Shown piece after piece: positions 1 through 10,100 of a DNA stretch of 64,000 nt. Below the pieces are notes generated by a model. That model was not told the origin of the DNA. It saw only the letters and a program-made list of their open reading frames with translations, and searched no databases. Position numbers and translations under genes: made by a program. Where the stretch lies: contig DAOUJI010000013.1 of NCBI GenBank assembly GCA_034422875.1, positions 1 to 64,000 on the forward strand. The letters are read 5' to 3'. Origin of the DNA: DAOUJI01 sp034422875 (lineage in GTDB: Bacteria > Chloroflexota > Dehalococcoidia > Lucifugimonadales > JAGWBF01). Numbering within the stretch: the stretch's first letter is position 1; every line of letters begins with the position of its first letter.

Positions 1-1487
<1,487 letters not shown>

Positions 1488-1565
1488 ACGCTAGGAACTC
1501 CATACGCGGATTTAATGACCCTATTCTCTTGTTAACGTGCTTTGCGGCGGTCTGGCTTACGTAGT

Positions 1566-1599
1566 GAGCGGCGGCTGGGTCGCCCCGTAGCCGCCGCTC
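1566..1599. other. 11-bp hairpin in 23S leader
   Basis: Perfect inverted repeat GAGCGGCGGCT / AGCCGCCGCTC with a 12-base spacer, in the transcribed leader between the 23S promoter and the mature 5' end. No T-run follows on either strand, so it is not an intrinsic terminator. It may be a leader fold or processing element (inference). Confidence 0.5.
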
Positions 1600-1666
1600 G
1601 CGGGTTGACCAGCTCGTATGTGTGTCAGGTGTTTCTCATCATACGTTTTGCCGCCTAGAGTAAATT

Positions 1667-1695
1667 ATTATAGGACTGCCGCTTTTGCGAGTCAA
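1667..1695 (-). promoter_or_regulatory. sigma70-type promoter for 23S rRNA
   Basis: On the minus strand TTGACT and TATAAT are separated by exactly 17 bases. Transcription would start near 1660 and give a leader of about 170 bases. This supports independent transcription of the 23S gene. Confidence 0.8.
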
Positions 1696-1710
1696 GAGTT
1701 TTTAACAGAA

Positions 1711-1765
1711 AACGCAATGACTGCCCTATAAGCTTCGCGTCGTTGCGCCCCTGCGCCATTGCGTT
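1711..1765 (-). terminator. possible terminator of the hydroxyacid dehydrogenase gene
   Basis: Inverted repeat AACGCAATG (1711-1719) / CATTGCGTT (1757-1765) just downstream of the dehydrogenase stop. On the minus strand it is followed by TTCTGTTAAAAA. The 37-base loop is long, so the call is weak. Confidence 0.3.
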
Positions 1766-1776
1766 AAACCGTCCCC

Positions 1777-2745
1777 CTAGAACCACCTGGCCTTGTCCAC
1801 CACGTTGCGCAGCGGACGCCCATCGTTGAACCGCAGGCAGTTGTCTATGAACAGCTCGGTTCGCCGGTCGTTCACATAGGGGCCTCGGCCCGCCACGTGG
1901 GGCGTAATCATCACCCCCGGCGCTGTCCATAAGGGATGGTCCGCCGGCAGCGGCTCAATCTGGAACACGTCCATCCCGGCCCCCGCAATTTCCCCCGACT
2001 GGAGGGCCGCAGTCAATGCATCAAGCTCCACCGTCGCCCCTCTTCCGATATTGATGAAGAAGGCGGACCGCTTCATGGCCTGGAACTGCTCCGTCCCGAA
2101 CATTCGCTGGGTGTCCGGGGTTTCCGGCACCGTGACTATGACGAAATCTCCCCGTTCGAGCGCCTGGAGCAGTTGGTCGGGACGATAGACTTCTGAGAAC
2201 CCGGGAGGCGGCCCATCCACCCGGGGGTCCACCGCCAGGACCGTCATGCCGAACTCGGAGCACAGCCTGCCCGCCTCGGCCCCGATGCCTCCCGCTCCAA
2301 CGACCACGGCAGTGGCGTCGGGCAGGTAGATGGGATCGTAGACCTGGTTCCATTCCTGCCGCATCTGCAGCGGCATGTAGACGTGCAGTCCCTTGGCAAA
2401 GGCCAGAACGAAGGACATGATGTGTGAGCTGATGTAGTCGTTGTAGATTCCACGGGTGTTGGTCACCGTTACGTCGCTGTCTATGAGACCTTGGTGGTAC
2501 CAGCCCGCCTGCGGCCCGGCCTGTGGACAGGCCACCCATTTCAGGTTGACTCCCCGCTCGAACAACTCCGGGACAATGTTGCCGAAAGCCGCGTCCATGT
2601 CGCCGATGACCTCCAGCGCTTCCCCCAAAGTCTGGCAGGCGGTCACCTCAATGTCCGGGGCGGCCTCCTTGAGCATAGGCGGCCATTCCCTGATTCGCCA
2701 GTCGTCGGCTTCTCCGTCACCCAATATCAGTAGCTTGAACCCCAT
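1777..2745 (-). CDS. D-isomer-specific 2-hydroxyacid dehydrogenase
   Basis: 322 aa. It should interconvert a D-2-hydroxyacid and a 2-oxoacid with NAD(P)H in the cytosol; the substrate cannot be read from sequence. A Rossmann motif GAGGIG lies near residue 150. The family's catalytic residues are visible in order: Arg in NIGRGATVE, Glu in QIEPLP and His in ITPHVAGRG. Length is normal for a single-domain-pair family member. The gene reads toward the 23S rRNA gene and stands alone. Confidence 0.88.
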   Translation of the reverse strand: MGFKLLILGDGEADDWRIREWPPMLKEAAPDIEVTACQTLGEALEVIGDMDAAFGNIVPELFERGVNLKWVACPQAGPQAGWYHQGLIDSDVTVTNTRGIYNDYISSHIMSFVLAFAKGLHVYMPLQMRQEWNQVYDPIYLPDATAVVVGAGGIGAEAGRLCSEFGMTVLAVDPRVDGPPPGFSEVYRPDQLLQALERGDFVIVTVPETPDTQRMFGTEQFQAMKRSAFFINIGRGATVELDALTAALQSGEIAGAGMDVFQIEPLPADHPLWTAPGVMITPHVAGRGPYVNDRRTELFIDNCLRFNDGRPLRNVVDKARWF

Positions 2746-3041
2746 GTCTCACCCCCAGGTGGAGTAGATGCGGCCTTAACCTTATACCACCAGTCCAGCC
2801 CCCACAACTCCCCGATTGGCGATCCAGTGCCCCTGGTTTCCGGCCTCCGTCGGAAAGACGAGACCACGTTCCTGTCGTAGGGGCGACCGGCCGGTCGCCT
2901 CTACCCCCCTTTTCGCCTGGGGGATTTCTCTTGTCTCTAGGTTCTCCGCCCCACCCCGTTCGCCCTGAGCGAAGCGGGGCGGAGTCGAAGGGCCCCTTGC
3001 CCCAACCATGACCCTCAATGTACCATCACCGGAGTTTTTCG
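2746..3041. repeat. intergenic region with two repeat-type palindromes
   Basis: No gene seen. Positions 2877-2904 are a 28-bp near-perfect palindrome (GTAGGGGCGACCGG and its complement, 13 of 14 matched); a related copy lies at 48800-48827. Positions 2955-2994 hold a CCCGTTCGCCCTGAGC...TCGAAGGGCC element related to 18756-18787. These look like REP-type dispersed palindromes. Confidence 0.6.
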
Positions 3042-4226
3042 ATGGGGGTGTTCAGGTTGATAAAGTTCTTTGACAGCCAGTACGCGGGCAGCGTTGACCT
3101 GCCTGACGACGACGTGGGGTTCGAGGCCACTCCAGTCAATGACCGCTGGCTGTCCGACGAGAGTCTTGCGTATCCGCTCCACAAGTCCGAGGCTATGGCC
3201 AAGGCCATGGATAACCTGGGCTACGACACCTTATGGTTCGCCGAGCACCACTTTCAACGGGAAGGATACGAGTGCCTGCCCAACCTGCTGCTTCTTTCGA
3301 CTCATCTGGCTCAGGTCACTGAGAAGCTGCGGTTCGGCTGCGCTTTCAACATCGCTACCATGTGGCATCCCCTCCGGCTGGCAGAGGACTTCGCTATGGC
3401 TGACCGTCTCACCGGGGGCCGGGTGACCTTCGGCGTGGGGCGCGGCTACCACACCCGGGAAGTGGAGAGCTTCGGCTCTCCTATGCTGGACCAGGACGCC
3501 AACCGTGAATTATTCGAAGAGCAGATTGAAGTTATTTTCAAAGCCTTCAACAATCGCTCCTTTTCTCACCAGGGAAAGCATTACCAGCTTCCCCCTTCGG
3601 TTCCGTACAGGGGCTACCAGCTTGAAGAGTTGACGCTGGTGCCGAGGCCCAGGGCCCTTCCAGTGGAGTGTTGGCAGCCCATAGTCAGCGTCAGCCCCCG
3701 GGGGTTGGACTTCATGGTCAGGAACGGCATCAAGGGACTTATCACCTCCGCCGGCAGGGCCACCGACGACATTGTCGGCGCCTGGGTTGACGCCAACGCC
3801 AGGGCGGGGAAGCACATACAACCCGGAGAGGACCTGACCATTGGCTACACCATGCACATCTCGTCCAGCAAGGAGCAGGCGGTTAAGGAGATAGGCGCAT
3901 ACTTCGAAGAGGCCGTTAAGATGGTCGGGCCTTTGGGGTTCTTCCCTATGACGCCCGAACAGGTCAAAGCCCTTGAGGACCCACGGACGGCCCGTTCGTC
4001 CGGTGTTCCTACCACCCAACAGGCTGTGGCAAGCGGCTCCATGCTGTGCGGCACGCCAGACGAGGTCACAGAGTCCATCCTCGCCATCCAGGAGAAGTAC
4101 CCCGGCCTGGAGAGGCTCTACGTCAGCTGCACCCTCTTCGGCTCCTCTCTGGGGTTGACCCTAGAGCAGCTTCAGCGTTTCGCCGAAGAGGTCATGCCCA
4201 ACTTCAAGCAAACCTCACCCGCATAA
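3042..4226 (+). CDS. luciferase-like flavin monooxygenase
   Basis: 394 aa from the ATG at 3042, preceded by GGAG at the right distance; an in-frame extension to 3018 lacks this signal. It has the bacterial luciferase-like (LLM) TIM-barrel pattern: FAEHHF early, LRFGCAFNIATMWHPLRLAEDFAMADRLTGGRVTFGVGRGY-type core, and a C-terminal CGTPDEV block that normally contacts flavin phosphate. It probably oxidises an organic substrate with reduced FMN/F420 and oxygen. Substrate unknown. A MEMO-like gene follows on the same strand after about 80 bases. Confidence 0.88.
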   Translation: MGVFRLIKFFDSQYAGSVDLPDDDVGFEATPVNDRWLSDESLAYPLHKSEAMAKAMDNLGYDTLWFAEHHFQREGYECLPNLLLLSTHLAQVTEKLRFGCAFNIATMWHPLRLAEDFAMADRLTGGRVTFGVGRGYHTREVESFGSPMLDQDANRELFEEQIEVIFKAFNNRSFSHQGKHYQLPPSVPYRGYQLEELTLVPRPRALPVECWQPIVSVSPRGLDFMVRNGIKGLITSAGRATDDIVGAWVDANARAGKHIQPGEDLTIGYTMHISSSKEQAVKEIGAYFEEAVKMVGPLGFFPMTPEQVKALEDPRTARSSGVPTTQQAVASGSMLCGTPDEVTESILAIQEKYPGLERLYVSCTLFGSSLGLTLEQLQRFAEEVMPNFKQTSPA

Positions 4227-4307
4227 GTCGTCCCGCATTGGCTTATAATGGGCCACCAAGGAGGGAGGCCCCGGTCTGGCCGAGTGCGGCTCGACTATGG
4301 CTCTAAC

Positions 4308-5165
4308 ATGGAAGGAACGCGCCAACCCGCCGTCGCAGGTCAGCTTTATCCTGGCGACCCTGAACGCCTGCTCCGCATCATCAGGCGGTGCTACCAGCAT
4401 TCCGTTGGGCCTCGCAGACTTCCGTTGGAGTTTGCGGACCCCATGCGCGGCCTGGTGGGGCTGATAGTACCTCATGGCTCATACAACGAGTCGGGTCCGG
4501 TGGCGGCCCACGCGTATCATCTGATGGCCCGCCTTGGGCGGTTGGAGGTTGCTGTGATTCTGGGCCCCAACCACTGGGGACAGGGCCGGGAGATGGCCCT
4601 CTCCTCCTGGCAGAGGTGGGAGACCCCGATAGGGGCTATGGAGGTGGACTCTGACTTGGCCCACAAGCTGAGCAGCCTGCTGCCGTCAGTTGGAGAGGAC
4701 TCCGAGTCTCACCGGTGGGAGCACTCAATAGAAGTGCAGCTCCCCTTCCTGCTGCATCTCTTTGGCGATAAAGTTAGAATCCTCCCCATCGGCCTGAGGG
4801 GTGAGACTGTGAATGATTGCATCGCCCTGGGCCAAGCCTTGGTGGAGTCACTGGACGGGCGTCCGGCGGCCATCCTGGCCAGCTCTGACCTGTCTCATGA
4901 CATGCCCGAAAGCCGGGCCAGGGACGGGGACCTGAGGGCCTTGCAGGCGATCCGTGACATGGACACGGAAAAGCTTACGGCGCTTGTAGGCCCGGGAGGC
5001 GTGAACATGTGCGGGCCTGGGGCTGTCGTAGCCATGATGTCCGCCATGTCCGCGGCCGGAGCCACCGCAGTACGAGTGCTCTCCTACGGCACCACCGCCG
5101 ACACTATGGGAGAGTCCTCCAGTGTCGTGGGCTATGCGGCGGCGGCGGCTCGTCCTGTGGGGTGA
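4308..5165 (+). CDS. MEMO / AmmeMemoRadiSam-B family protein
   Basis: 285 aa from the ATG at 4308, chosen because MEMO proteins begin with a PAVAGQxYPGD-type block (residues 6-15). Likely metal-site segments are VPHGSYNESG, LGPNHWG, WEHSIEVQLPFL and ASSDLSH. The family resembles extradiol dioxygenases but has no settled reaction in bacteria. It often occurs with AmmeMemoRadiSam protein A and a radical-SAM enzyme; neither is seen here. Confidence 0.85.
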   Translation: MEGTRQPAVAGQLYPGDPERLLRIIRRCYQHSVGPRRLPLEFADPMRGLVGLIVPHGSYNESGPVAAHAYHLMARLGRLEVAVILGPNHWGQGREMALSSWQRWETPIGAMEVDSDLAHKLSSLLPSVGEDSESHRWEHSIEVQLPFLLHLFGDKVRILPIGLRGETVNDCIALGQALVESLDGRPAAILASSDLSHDMPESRARDGDLRALQAIRDMDTEKLTALVGPGGVNMCGPGAVVAMMSAMSAAGATAVRVLSYGTTADTMGESSSVVGYAAAAARPVG

Positions 5166-5196
5166 TTCAGCAAAGGCGCCTTTTGCCCTGCTCGCT

Positions 5197-5721
5197 TCAT
5201 TGTTGGACGAACCTGAGGTAGACCTCTTCCTCCGATAGCGGTTCCTGGTGGAACCAGCTCTCGTCCACTATCTTGTAGACCAGGTCCAGACCTTCCAGAA
5301 CCCGGCCCGTAAGAGCCTGCGCCTCTTCAGGAGAGTTCGCCCGCGCTGTCTCTTCCTCCAGGTCGGACAACACCGCGGAGATGGCGCGCAGAAGCTCCAC
5401 GGTGCCGACGTGGGTTGCATTGCTGCGGGCCGTTGACATGCTCCGGTATATCGACGACGCGCTGTGTTCCTTCAGCAGCATGGAAAGGGACTGGTGGGGG
5501 TCCTCGATGTATATTCCCCAGGCCGCGGCAGCAGCGCTTAGCGATTCCTGGAATGTCCGGTGGTCGTTGCCGTTCACTACCGCAGTGCGAGCGGCGGTGT
5601 TCACCACACGCGCGATGTTTTCGGCTCGTTCCAGCCAGCGTCCCAACCAGATCAGGTTGTACACCCTGGAGTCGGTGAGCCACCGGTCGCTGTTGAAAGA
5701 TATAGACCTTGGTTCAGTCAT
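5197..5721 (-). CDS. short alpha-E domain protein
   Basis: 174 aa. The N-terminus has the alpha-E hallmark RVYNLIWLGRWLERAENIAR (residues 19-38) followed by helical sequence. Family members are usually about 310 aa, so this copy is roughly half length; it ends in a clean stop with no visible frameshift. It lies downstream of a transglutaminase-like protein and a circularly permuted ATP-grasp protein, the trio that usually accompanies this domain. Role unknown; peptide synthesis or modification has been suggested for such operons. Confidence 0.8.
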   Translation of the reverse strand: MTEPRSISFNSDRWLTDSRVYNLIWLGRWLERAENIARVVNTAARTAVVNGNDHRTFQESLSAAAAAWGIYIEDPHQSLSMLLKEHSASSIYRSMSTARSNATHVGTVELLRAISAVLSDLEEETARANSPEEAQALTGRVLEGLDLVYKIVDESWFHQEPLSEEEVYLRFVQQ

Positions 5722-5775
5722 CTGCGTTCAGACCTCTCAAAATAAACGTAGCATCGGGCGCTTGAATGTGCTGTG

Positions 5776-5960
5776 AGCAAGGGCCCTGTCCCTTCCCCTC
5801 CGTAGACTTTTGAGTAACTCCGTCTCCCCCTAGGAGAGGGTTGGGATGAGGCCGGTGCCCAGCTGCAAGCGAGGCCCCTGGATTCCTGCCTGCGCAGGAA
5901 TGACGGGGGTTGTGCTGTGCAAAAGTCCCTTCCCCCTCAGGGGGAAGGTTAGGATGGGGG
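5776..5960. repeat. intergenic REP-like palindromes
   Basis: Between the alpha-E and transglutaminase genes lie several palindromic elements: CCCCTAGGAGAGGGTTGGG near 5830, ATTCCTGCCTGCGCAGGAAT near 5882, and CTTCCCCCTCAGGGGGAAGG near 5929. Their wording recurs in other gaps of the window (20114, 47535, 52788). No coding signal is seen. Confidence 0.6.
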
Positions 5961-5982
5961 GCGCATATCGCGAGGGCGGGTT

Positions 5983-6885
5983 TCAACCCCAGCCCTCCAT
6001 AAGGCCCCGGGCGTCCTCGAAGGACACCGCGTCCCGGTCGAAATAGACCTGGGCTGTGGCGATGTTCAAATGGCCTGATCCCTTGGAGACAAACGAACCC
6101 GAAACTGGAGGAGCTTCCGAATAGTCCCGGCCGACGCCGAACTTGAGATAGTTGTCCCCGATTTCTACGACCACTCCTTTGGTGGGGTCGGCGGGCAGCC
6201 AGCCAACCTCAGGGTGCAGGAATTCTAGCCAGGCGTGGGTCTCACCTGGCTGCCTCGTCAATAACCCGCTCACGTACCTGGCTGGAATGCCCACGGCTCG
6301 CATCATGCCCAACGCCAGGTGGGTCTTGTCCTGGCATACGCCCTTCATGGACGTCAGGACGTCGGAGGCGGTCGTGGCGACGGAGGTGTTCCCTCGTTCG
6401 TATTCGACGTTCTCGTGAACCCACGATACGATTCTGCTCACGGCCTCCAGCAAGCCGTCCGCTCCCCCCACCACGCCTCTGGCCGTCTCAGCCACAGTCG
6501 CCGGGTCCACCAGCGGGGACGCCGTCAGGAACTCCTCGGCGTCGGGTTCAGGCTTAAGTGACGCCAACGGCATGTCAGAGACTACGGGCGACGCCTTAGG
6601 CAGGTACGCCTGCCCAATGGCGGCGATGACCAGTTCCTGGTGCGGGACGGTCACCCGGACCCGGTGGACTACATTCCCCATGCGGTCCGAGTACTCCACC
6701 TTCCTGCCCGGCGGCGTGGTCTCGATGTCGTAGCCGGCGGCCTTCTGCCACTGGTCGGTGTAAGCCGAAATCCTCAGGAAGTTGTCGTTCTGGACCACCA
6801 CGTCGGAGTATTCATACCGGGCCACGTAGGCGTAGTGCACTAGAACGGATTCGTCGGTTGCCGGACTACCCAACTCGGCTTGCAT
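5983..6885 (-). CDS. transglutaminase-like protein (bacterial, N-terminal domain type)
   Basis: 300 aa. An N-terminal beta-rich region precedes a transglutaminase core. The likely catalytic triad is Cys in KGVCQDKTHLAL, His in GETHAWLEF and Asp in PADPTKG. It may act as a protease or amide-forming enzyme. The start overlaps the end of the ATP-grasp gene by 46 bases, suggesting translational coupling in one minus-strand operon. Confidence 0.85.
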   Translation of the reverse strand: MQAELGSPATDESVLVHYAYVARYEYSDVVVQNDNFLRISAYTDQWQKAAGYDIETTPPGRKVEYSDRMGNVVHRVRVTVPHQELVIAAIGQAYLPKASPVVSDMPLASLKPEPDAEEFLTASPLVDPATVAETARGVVGGADGLLEAVSRIVSWVHENVEYERGNTSVATTASDVLTSMKGVCQDKTHLALGMMRAVGIPARYVSGLLTRQPGETHAWLEFLHPEVGWLPADPTKGVVVEIGDNYLKFGVGRDYSEAPPVSGSFVSKGSGHLNIATAQVYFDRDAVSFEDARGLMEGWG

Positions 6886-8237
6886 GACCCCCCTGAAGAG
6901 TTGTTGGTGACCCGACCGGAAGGCTCTGAGACCCTCGTGAGACCTCCCGGAAACACGGTGACCTCGCCCTTGCCGTTTTGGATGGCAAACACCCGCAGGT
7001 CGACGTAACGCTGCTGGAACTCGCCCTGTGACTCATCCAACACCAGGTGCTGGGAGAAGTCCAGCGTTTCCTGGGCGACGAATGCCTGGGGTTGTTCGAT
7101 GACCTGCTGGGACAGACGGCTCCGATAGGCGCCTCCCAGGTCAGGCATGATGTAAACCCCCAGCCCTCCATATCCCTGGCGTGTTTTCAGCACCAGATTG
7201 TCCAGGTTCTGCAGCACGTACTGCCGGTTGGCCGAAACCCTCAGGTCGTAGCTCTTCGCCTGTTCCAGGATGGGTTCCTCTCCAGTATAGGCCCTGATCA
7301 TATCCGGCGCCCAGAGAAAGACCAGCTTGTCGTCGGCAGCTCCGGTGCCCATAGCGTTGACCAGGACGACCTTGTGGTTGAGGTAAGCGTCCATAAGACC
7401 GGGCACGAACATGTCCAGGTCTTCCACCCGGCGGTAGATCAGGTCGACTTCTATGTCGCCGCCCATTGCCTTGGCCCAGACCCTTCCGTTTGCGCCTATG
7501 TACAGGTCCGAACCCTCGACCAAAGCGACGTCCAGAAGTTCCGACAGATAGCGGTGCTCGAAGAAGGCCGAGCCGTACTTGCTGTCTGTCAGAAGTACGC
7601 ACACCGGCGATTCAGTGTCGCACAAAGACAGAAACATCTCCTGGTACGCCGCCTTTATGTCGTAGGGTACGATGTCATACCCCTCCGCCAGCTCCGGCAT
7701 GACCTGGAGGCCGATTTCGGTTGTCTTCATCTGGTAGGCTATGCCGGACGGGATTCGCAGGTTGTCCTCCAGGATTACGTACCTGCCGTCCCCCATGTGC
7801 ACCAAGTCGATTCCGTATACGTGCACGAACACGTCCCGGGCCGGACGGAAGTCCTGAAGCTCCGGGTTGTAGTACTGGCACGAGAACATCACGTCCGGCG
7901 GGACTATATTCTGCTCGGCGCAGTACAGGTCGGCCAGGAACATGTTAATGGACTTCAGTCGTTGGGCCACCCCCTTGGCGATGGTCTCCCAGTGGTCGGA
8001 AGGCACCAGCCGGGGAATCCAGTCGGTGGGGACCGTGCGAAACTCCTTGGGGTCCAGCATGAAGGTGAAGGCGTCCATGGCGGCCCAGTCCTTTGCCTGA
8101 CGCCACCGCCGTTGTATCTCCGGCACACCCAGCCGTTCGAGATTGTCCATAAGTCCCTGGTACACGGGTCTTACGGAGCCGTCGAAGTCCAGACATTCGT
8201 TAAGGGCGGGTTCCAAAGAGGTCAACCTGTTAAGCAT
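6840..8237 (-). CDS. circularly permuted ATP-grasp type 2 protein
   Basis: 465 aa. Family signatures are visible: HVYGIDLVHMGDGRYV with VILEDNLRIPSGIAYQM, a glycine-rich KTRQGYGGLGVYIMP segment and a C-terminal DLRVFAIQNG block. It probably ligates a carboxylate to an amine with ATP, substrate unknown. First gene of the ATP-grasp / transglutaminase / alpha-E operon. Confidence 0.9.
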   Translation of the reverse strand: MLNRLTSLEPALNECLDFDGSVRPVYQGLMDNLERLGVPEIQRRWRQAKDWAAMDAFTFMLDPKEFRTVPTDWIPRLVPSDHWETIAKGVAQRLKSINMFLADLYCAEQNIVPPDVMFSCQYYNPELQDFRPARDVFVHVYGIDLVHMGDGRYVILEDNLRIPSGIAYQMKTTEIGLQVMPELAEGYDIVPYDIKAAYQEMFLSLCDTESPVCVLLTDSKYGSAFFEHRYLSELLDVALVEGSDLYIGANGRVWAKAMGGDIEVDLIYRRVEDLDMFVPGLMDAYLNHKVVLVNAMGTGAADDKLVFLWAPDMIRAYTGEEPILEQAKSYDLRVSANRQYVLQNLDNLVLKTRQGYGGLGVYIMPDLGGAYRSRLSQQVIEQPQAFVAQETLDFSQHLVLDESQGEFQQRYVDLRVFAIQNGKGEVTVFPGGLTRVSEPSGRVTNNSSGGSCKPSWVVRQPTNPF

Positions 8238-8552
8238 GACATACCAGACTTTCTAAAATACGGTCGAGCTTGGGACGGAGACGCACGGGTGCGAATGGCA
8301 ACTGTAGGCGGGCTCTTGATAAATCATACAAGAGCCTTCACCTTGCCAGCAACGCCGCCGATGTCACCGTCCAGCGCCCATGTAGCTTACACGCCGCGTG
8401 TTACGAAAACATTGCGGAAAATTTACAAGCTTGTTGCCAGCTCCATGTGAAAGATGGGCTTGGGTGTCTTATCGGTGCGCGTGGGCAGTATACTGGGTTA
8501 AGGAATTCGCTCTGCGGCAGCGCTTGAAGAACGAGATATTCGTATATACAAT
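8238..8552. other. intergenic region, divergent ATP-grasp and brnT genes
   Basis: No gene seen. It contains an 8-bp inverted repeat GGCTCTTG/CAAGAGCC (8311-8336, 10-base loop). No confident promoter could be assigned. The last 100 bases are AT-rich, ending in an ATATTCGTATATACAAT stretch directly before brnT. Confidence 0.5.
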
Positions 8553-8816
8553 ATGGTTCTGAGATATGAATGGGACCCCGACAAGCGACAAGAAACGCTC
8601 ACAAAAAGAGGTGTGGATTTTGCATTAATGGAGTCCTTCGAGTGGGGCACGGCCCTGATTGAGCGAAGCGATCGGCAAGAGGTCCGATACGTAGCCACAG
8701 GCTACATCGGCGACCGTCTCTACAAGGTCGTGTTTACCGAACGGCAAGACGTCATTCGCATCATCAGCCTGCGCAAAGCCAACCGACGTGAGGAAAGACG
8801 ATATGCCCAAGCTTAA
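8553..8816 (+). CDS. brnT: BrnT-family ribonuclease toxin
   Basis: 87 aa. Matches the BrnT pattern: an N-terminal YEWDPDKRQETLTKRGVDF block, a central RYVATGYIGDRLYKVVFT strand pair and a C-terminal RIISLRKANRREERRYAQ helix. BrnT is a small RelE-like ribonuclease that cleaves RNA until bound by BrnA. It overlaps the downstream antitoxin gene by 14 bases. An AT-rich promoter-like stretch lies immediately before the ATG. Confidence 0.88.
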   Translation: MVLRYEWDPDKRQETLTKRGVDFALMESFEWGTALIERSDRQEVRYVATGYIGDRLYKVVFTERQDVIRIISLRKANRREERRYAQA

Positions 8817-9147
8817 ACCTACACATATCAGCCCAACCGACGAAGAGGAAGCGGCCATCAACGCCGGGATCGCTGAGGACCCTGAGGATTCAGAATTAGA
8901 TGAGGAATGGTTTGCTCGCGCTCGTCCGGCCGACGAGGTCGTACCCCACGTTGTGGACCGTTGGCGGCGGACCCGAGGCAAACAGAGGACTCCAACGAAA
9001 GAATCTGTTTCTATTCGATTGGACGCTGACATTCTGGCTTACTATCGCTCCACCGGACGCGGATGGCAGTCCCGAATCAATGCGGCGCTGCGTCAAGCGG
9101 TTATTGAATCCTCAGAAGGCCGCTCCACGATCATGCCTACGGATTAA
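8803..9147 (+). CDS. brnA: BrnA-family antitoxin
   Basis: 114 aa from the ATG at 8803 (the frame opens at 8788). The C-terminal half has the ribbon-helix-helix-like BrnA pattern VSIRLDADILAYYRSTGRGWQSRINAALRQAV. It should bind BrnT and repress the shared promoter. Toxin-first order with overlap is typical of brnTA. The stop lies only 6 bases from the convergent DppC stop. Confidence 0.87.
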   Translation: MPKLKPTHISPTDEEEAAINAGIAEDPEDSELDEEWFARARPADEVVPHVVDRWRRTRGKQRTPTKESVSIRLDADILAYYRSTGRGWQSRINAALRQAVIESSEGRSTIMPTD

Positions 9148-9153
9148 CGGTCG

Positions 9154-10068
9154 CTATCCAGCACCCCTCAGGCGCGGGTCCAAGACATCACGCAACCCGT
9201 CTCCGAGTATGTTCCAGGAGAACACGACCACCGCTATGGCCAGGCCGGGGAATACGGGCAGCAGCGGGTTGACGCCAATGTACCCTTTGGAACCCGCGCG
9301 AAGCATCGTTCCCCAGGACGGTTCATCCAAACCGACACCCAACCCAAGGAAACTTAAGGACGCCTCGGCTATGATGGCAACTCCCAACTGATAGGTGACC
9401 AGAACTATAAAAACGGACATGCAATTGGGGAGGATGTGCCGAAGGATGATGCGCCCGTGATGCGCTCCCACGGACCTGGCGGCGAGCACGTAGTCCATCT
9501 CCTTAATACTGAGGGCTCGCGACCTGACGATGCGCGCCGTGCTCGGTATGAAGAGAATGCTGAGCGCTATAGTGACGTTGTTGAGGGAACTGCCCAAGGC
9601 GGCAACTATGGCCAATGCGAGCACCAGGGCCGGAAATGATATGAGCCCGTCCACCAGGCGTTGGACCAGCAGGTCCACCGCGCCTCCGAAGTACGCGCTG
9701 ATCATTCCCACCAGGAGCCCGATGGCGCACCCGGCGAAGGCGCTGATAACCCCAACACGAATCGAAATGCGGGCTCCCATGATTAGCCGACTGAATACGT
9801 CTCTTCCGAAGTCGTCCGTGCCAAACCAGTTTTCGGTGTTGGGCGTGGCATGGCGGTCCTTTGAATTGGACCTGTCCGGGTCATGGGGTGTGATGAAAGG
9901 AGCAAAAACGGCTATGACGATCAAGATCGCAGCCACCACCGCTCCGAACGCGGCCAGAGGCTTGTTCCTGAAGAAAGACGCCAAGTGGGACCAGAAGCTG
10001 CGTTTCGGCCGCAAAAAACCGGTTGCGGGCTCGGCGGACACGGCTTCTATGTGGCTCTGCTGGCTCAT
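9154..10068 (-). CDS. peptide/nickel-type ABC importer permease (DppC-like), set 1
   Basis: 304 aa inner-membrane permease. A cytoplasmic N-terminal tail is followed by a first membrane helix and six-helix topology. The EAA loop that contacts the ATPase is visible around ARSVGAHHGRIILRHILPN. The C-terminus DVLDPRLRG is typical of DppC/OppC. It is 32 bases downstream of the DppB-like gene. No ATPase gene is present nearby. Confidence 0.92.
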   Translation of the reverse strand: MSQQSHIEAVSAEPATGFLRPKRSFWSHLASFFRNKPLAAFGAVVAAILIVIAVFAPFITPHDPDRSNSKDRHATPNTENWFGTDDFGRDVFSRLIMGARISIRVGVISAFAGCAIGLLVGMISAYFGGAVDLLVQRLVDGLISFPALVLALAIVAALGSSLNNVTIALSILFIPSTARIVRSRALSIKEMDYVLAARSVGAHHGRIILRHILPNCMSVFIVLVTYQLGVAIIAEASLSFLGLGVGLDEPSWGTMLRAGSKGYIGVNPLLPVFPGLAIAVVVFSWNILGDGLRDVLDPRLRGAG

Positions 10069-10100
10069 TTGGCTGATCGCTGCACGTATTGAATCCTAGG

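Noticed and set aside
1566..1599. Intrinsic terminator before 23S
   Set aside because: No T-run on either strand, and it lies inside the transcribed leader.
7047..8450. 467-aa plus-strand ORF
   Set aside because: Exact antisense shadow of the ATP-grasp gene, which has clear family motifs; GC-rich codons keep the opposite frame open.
8547..8552. -10 element TACAAT directly before brnT
   Set aside because: It abuts the ATG, so a transcript from it would lack the start codon; not annotated as the promoter.
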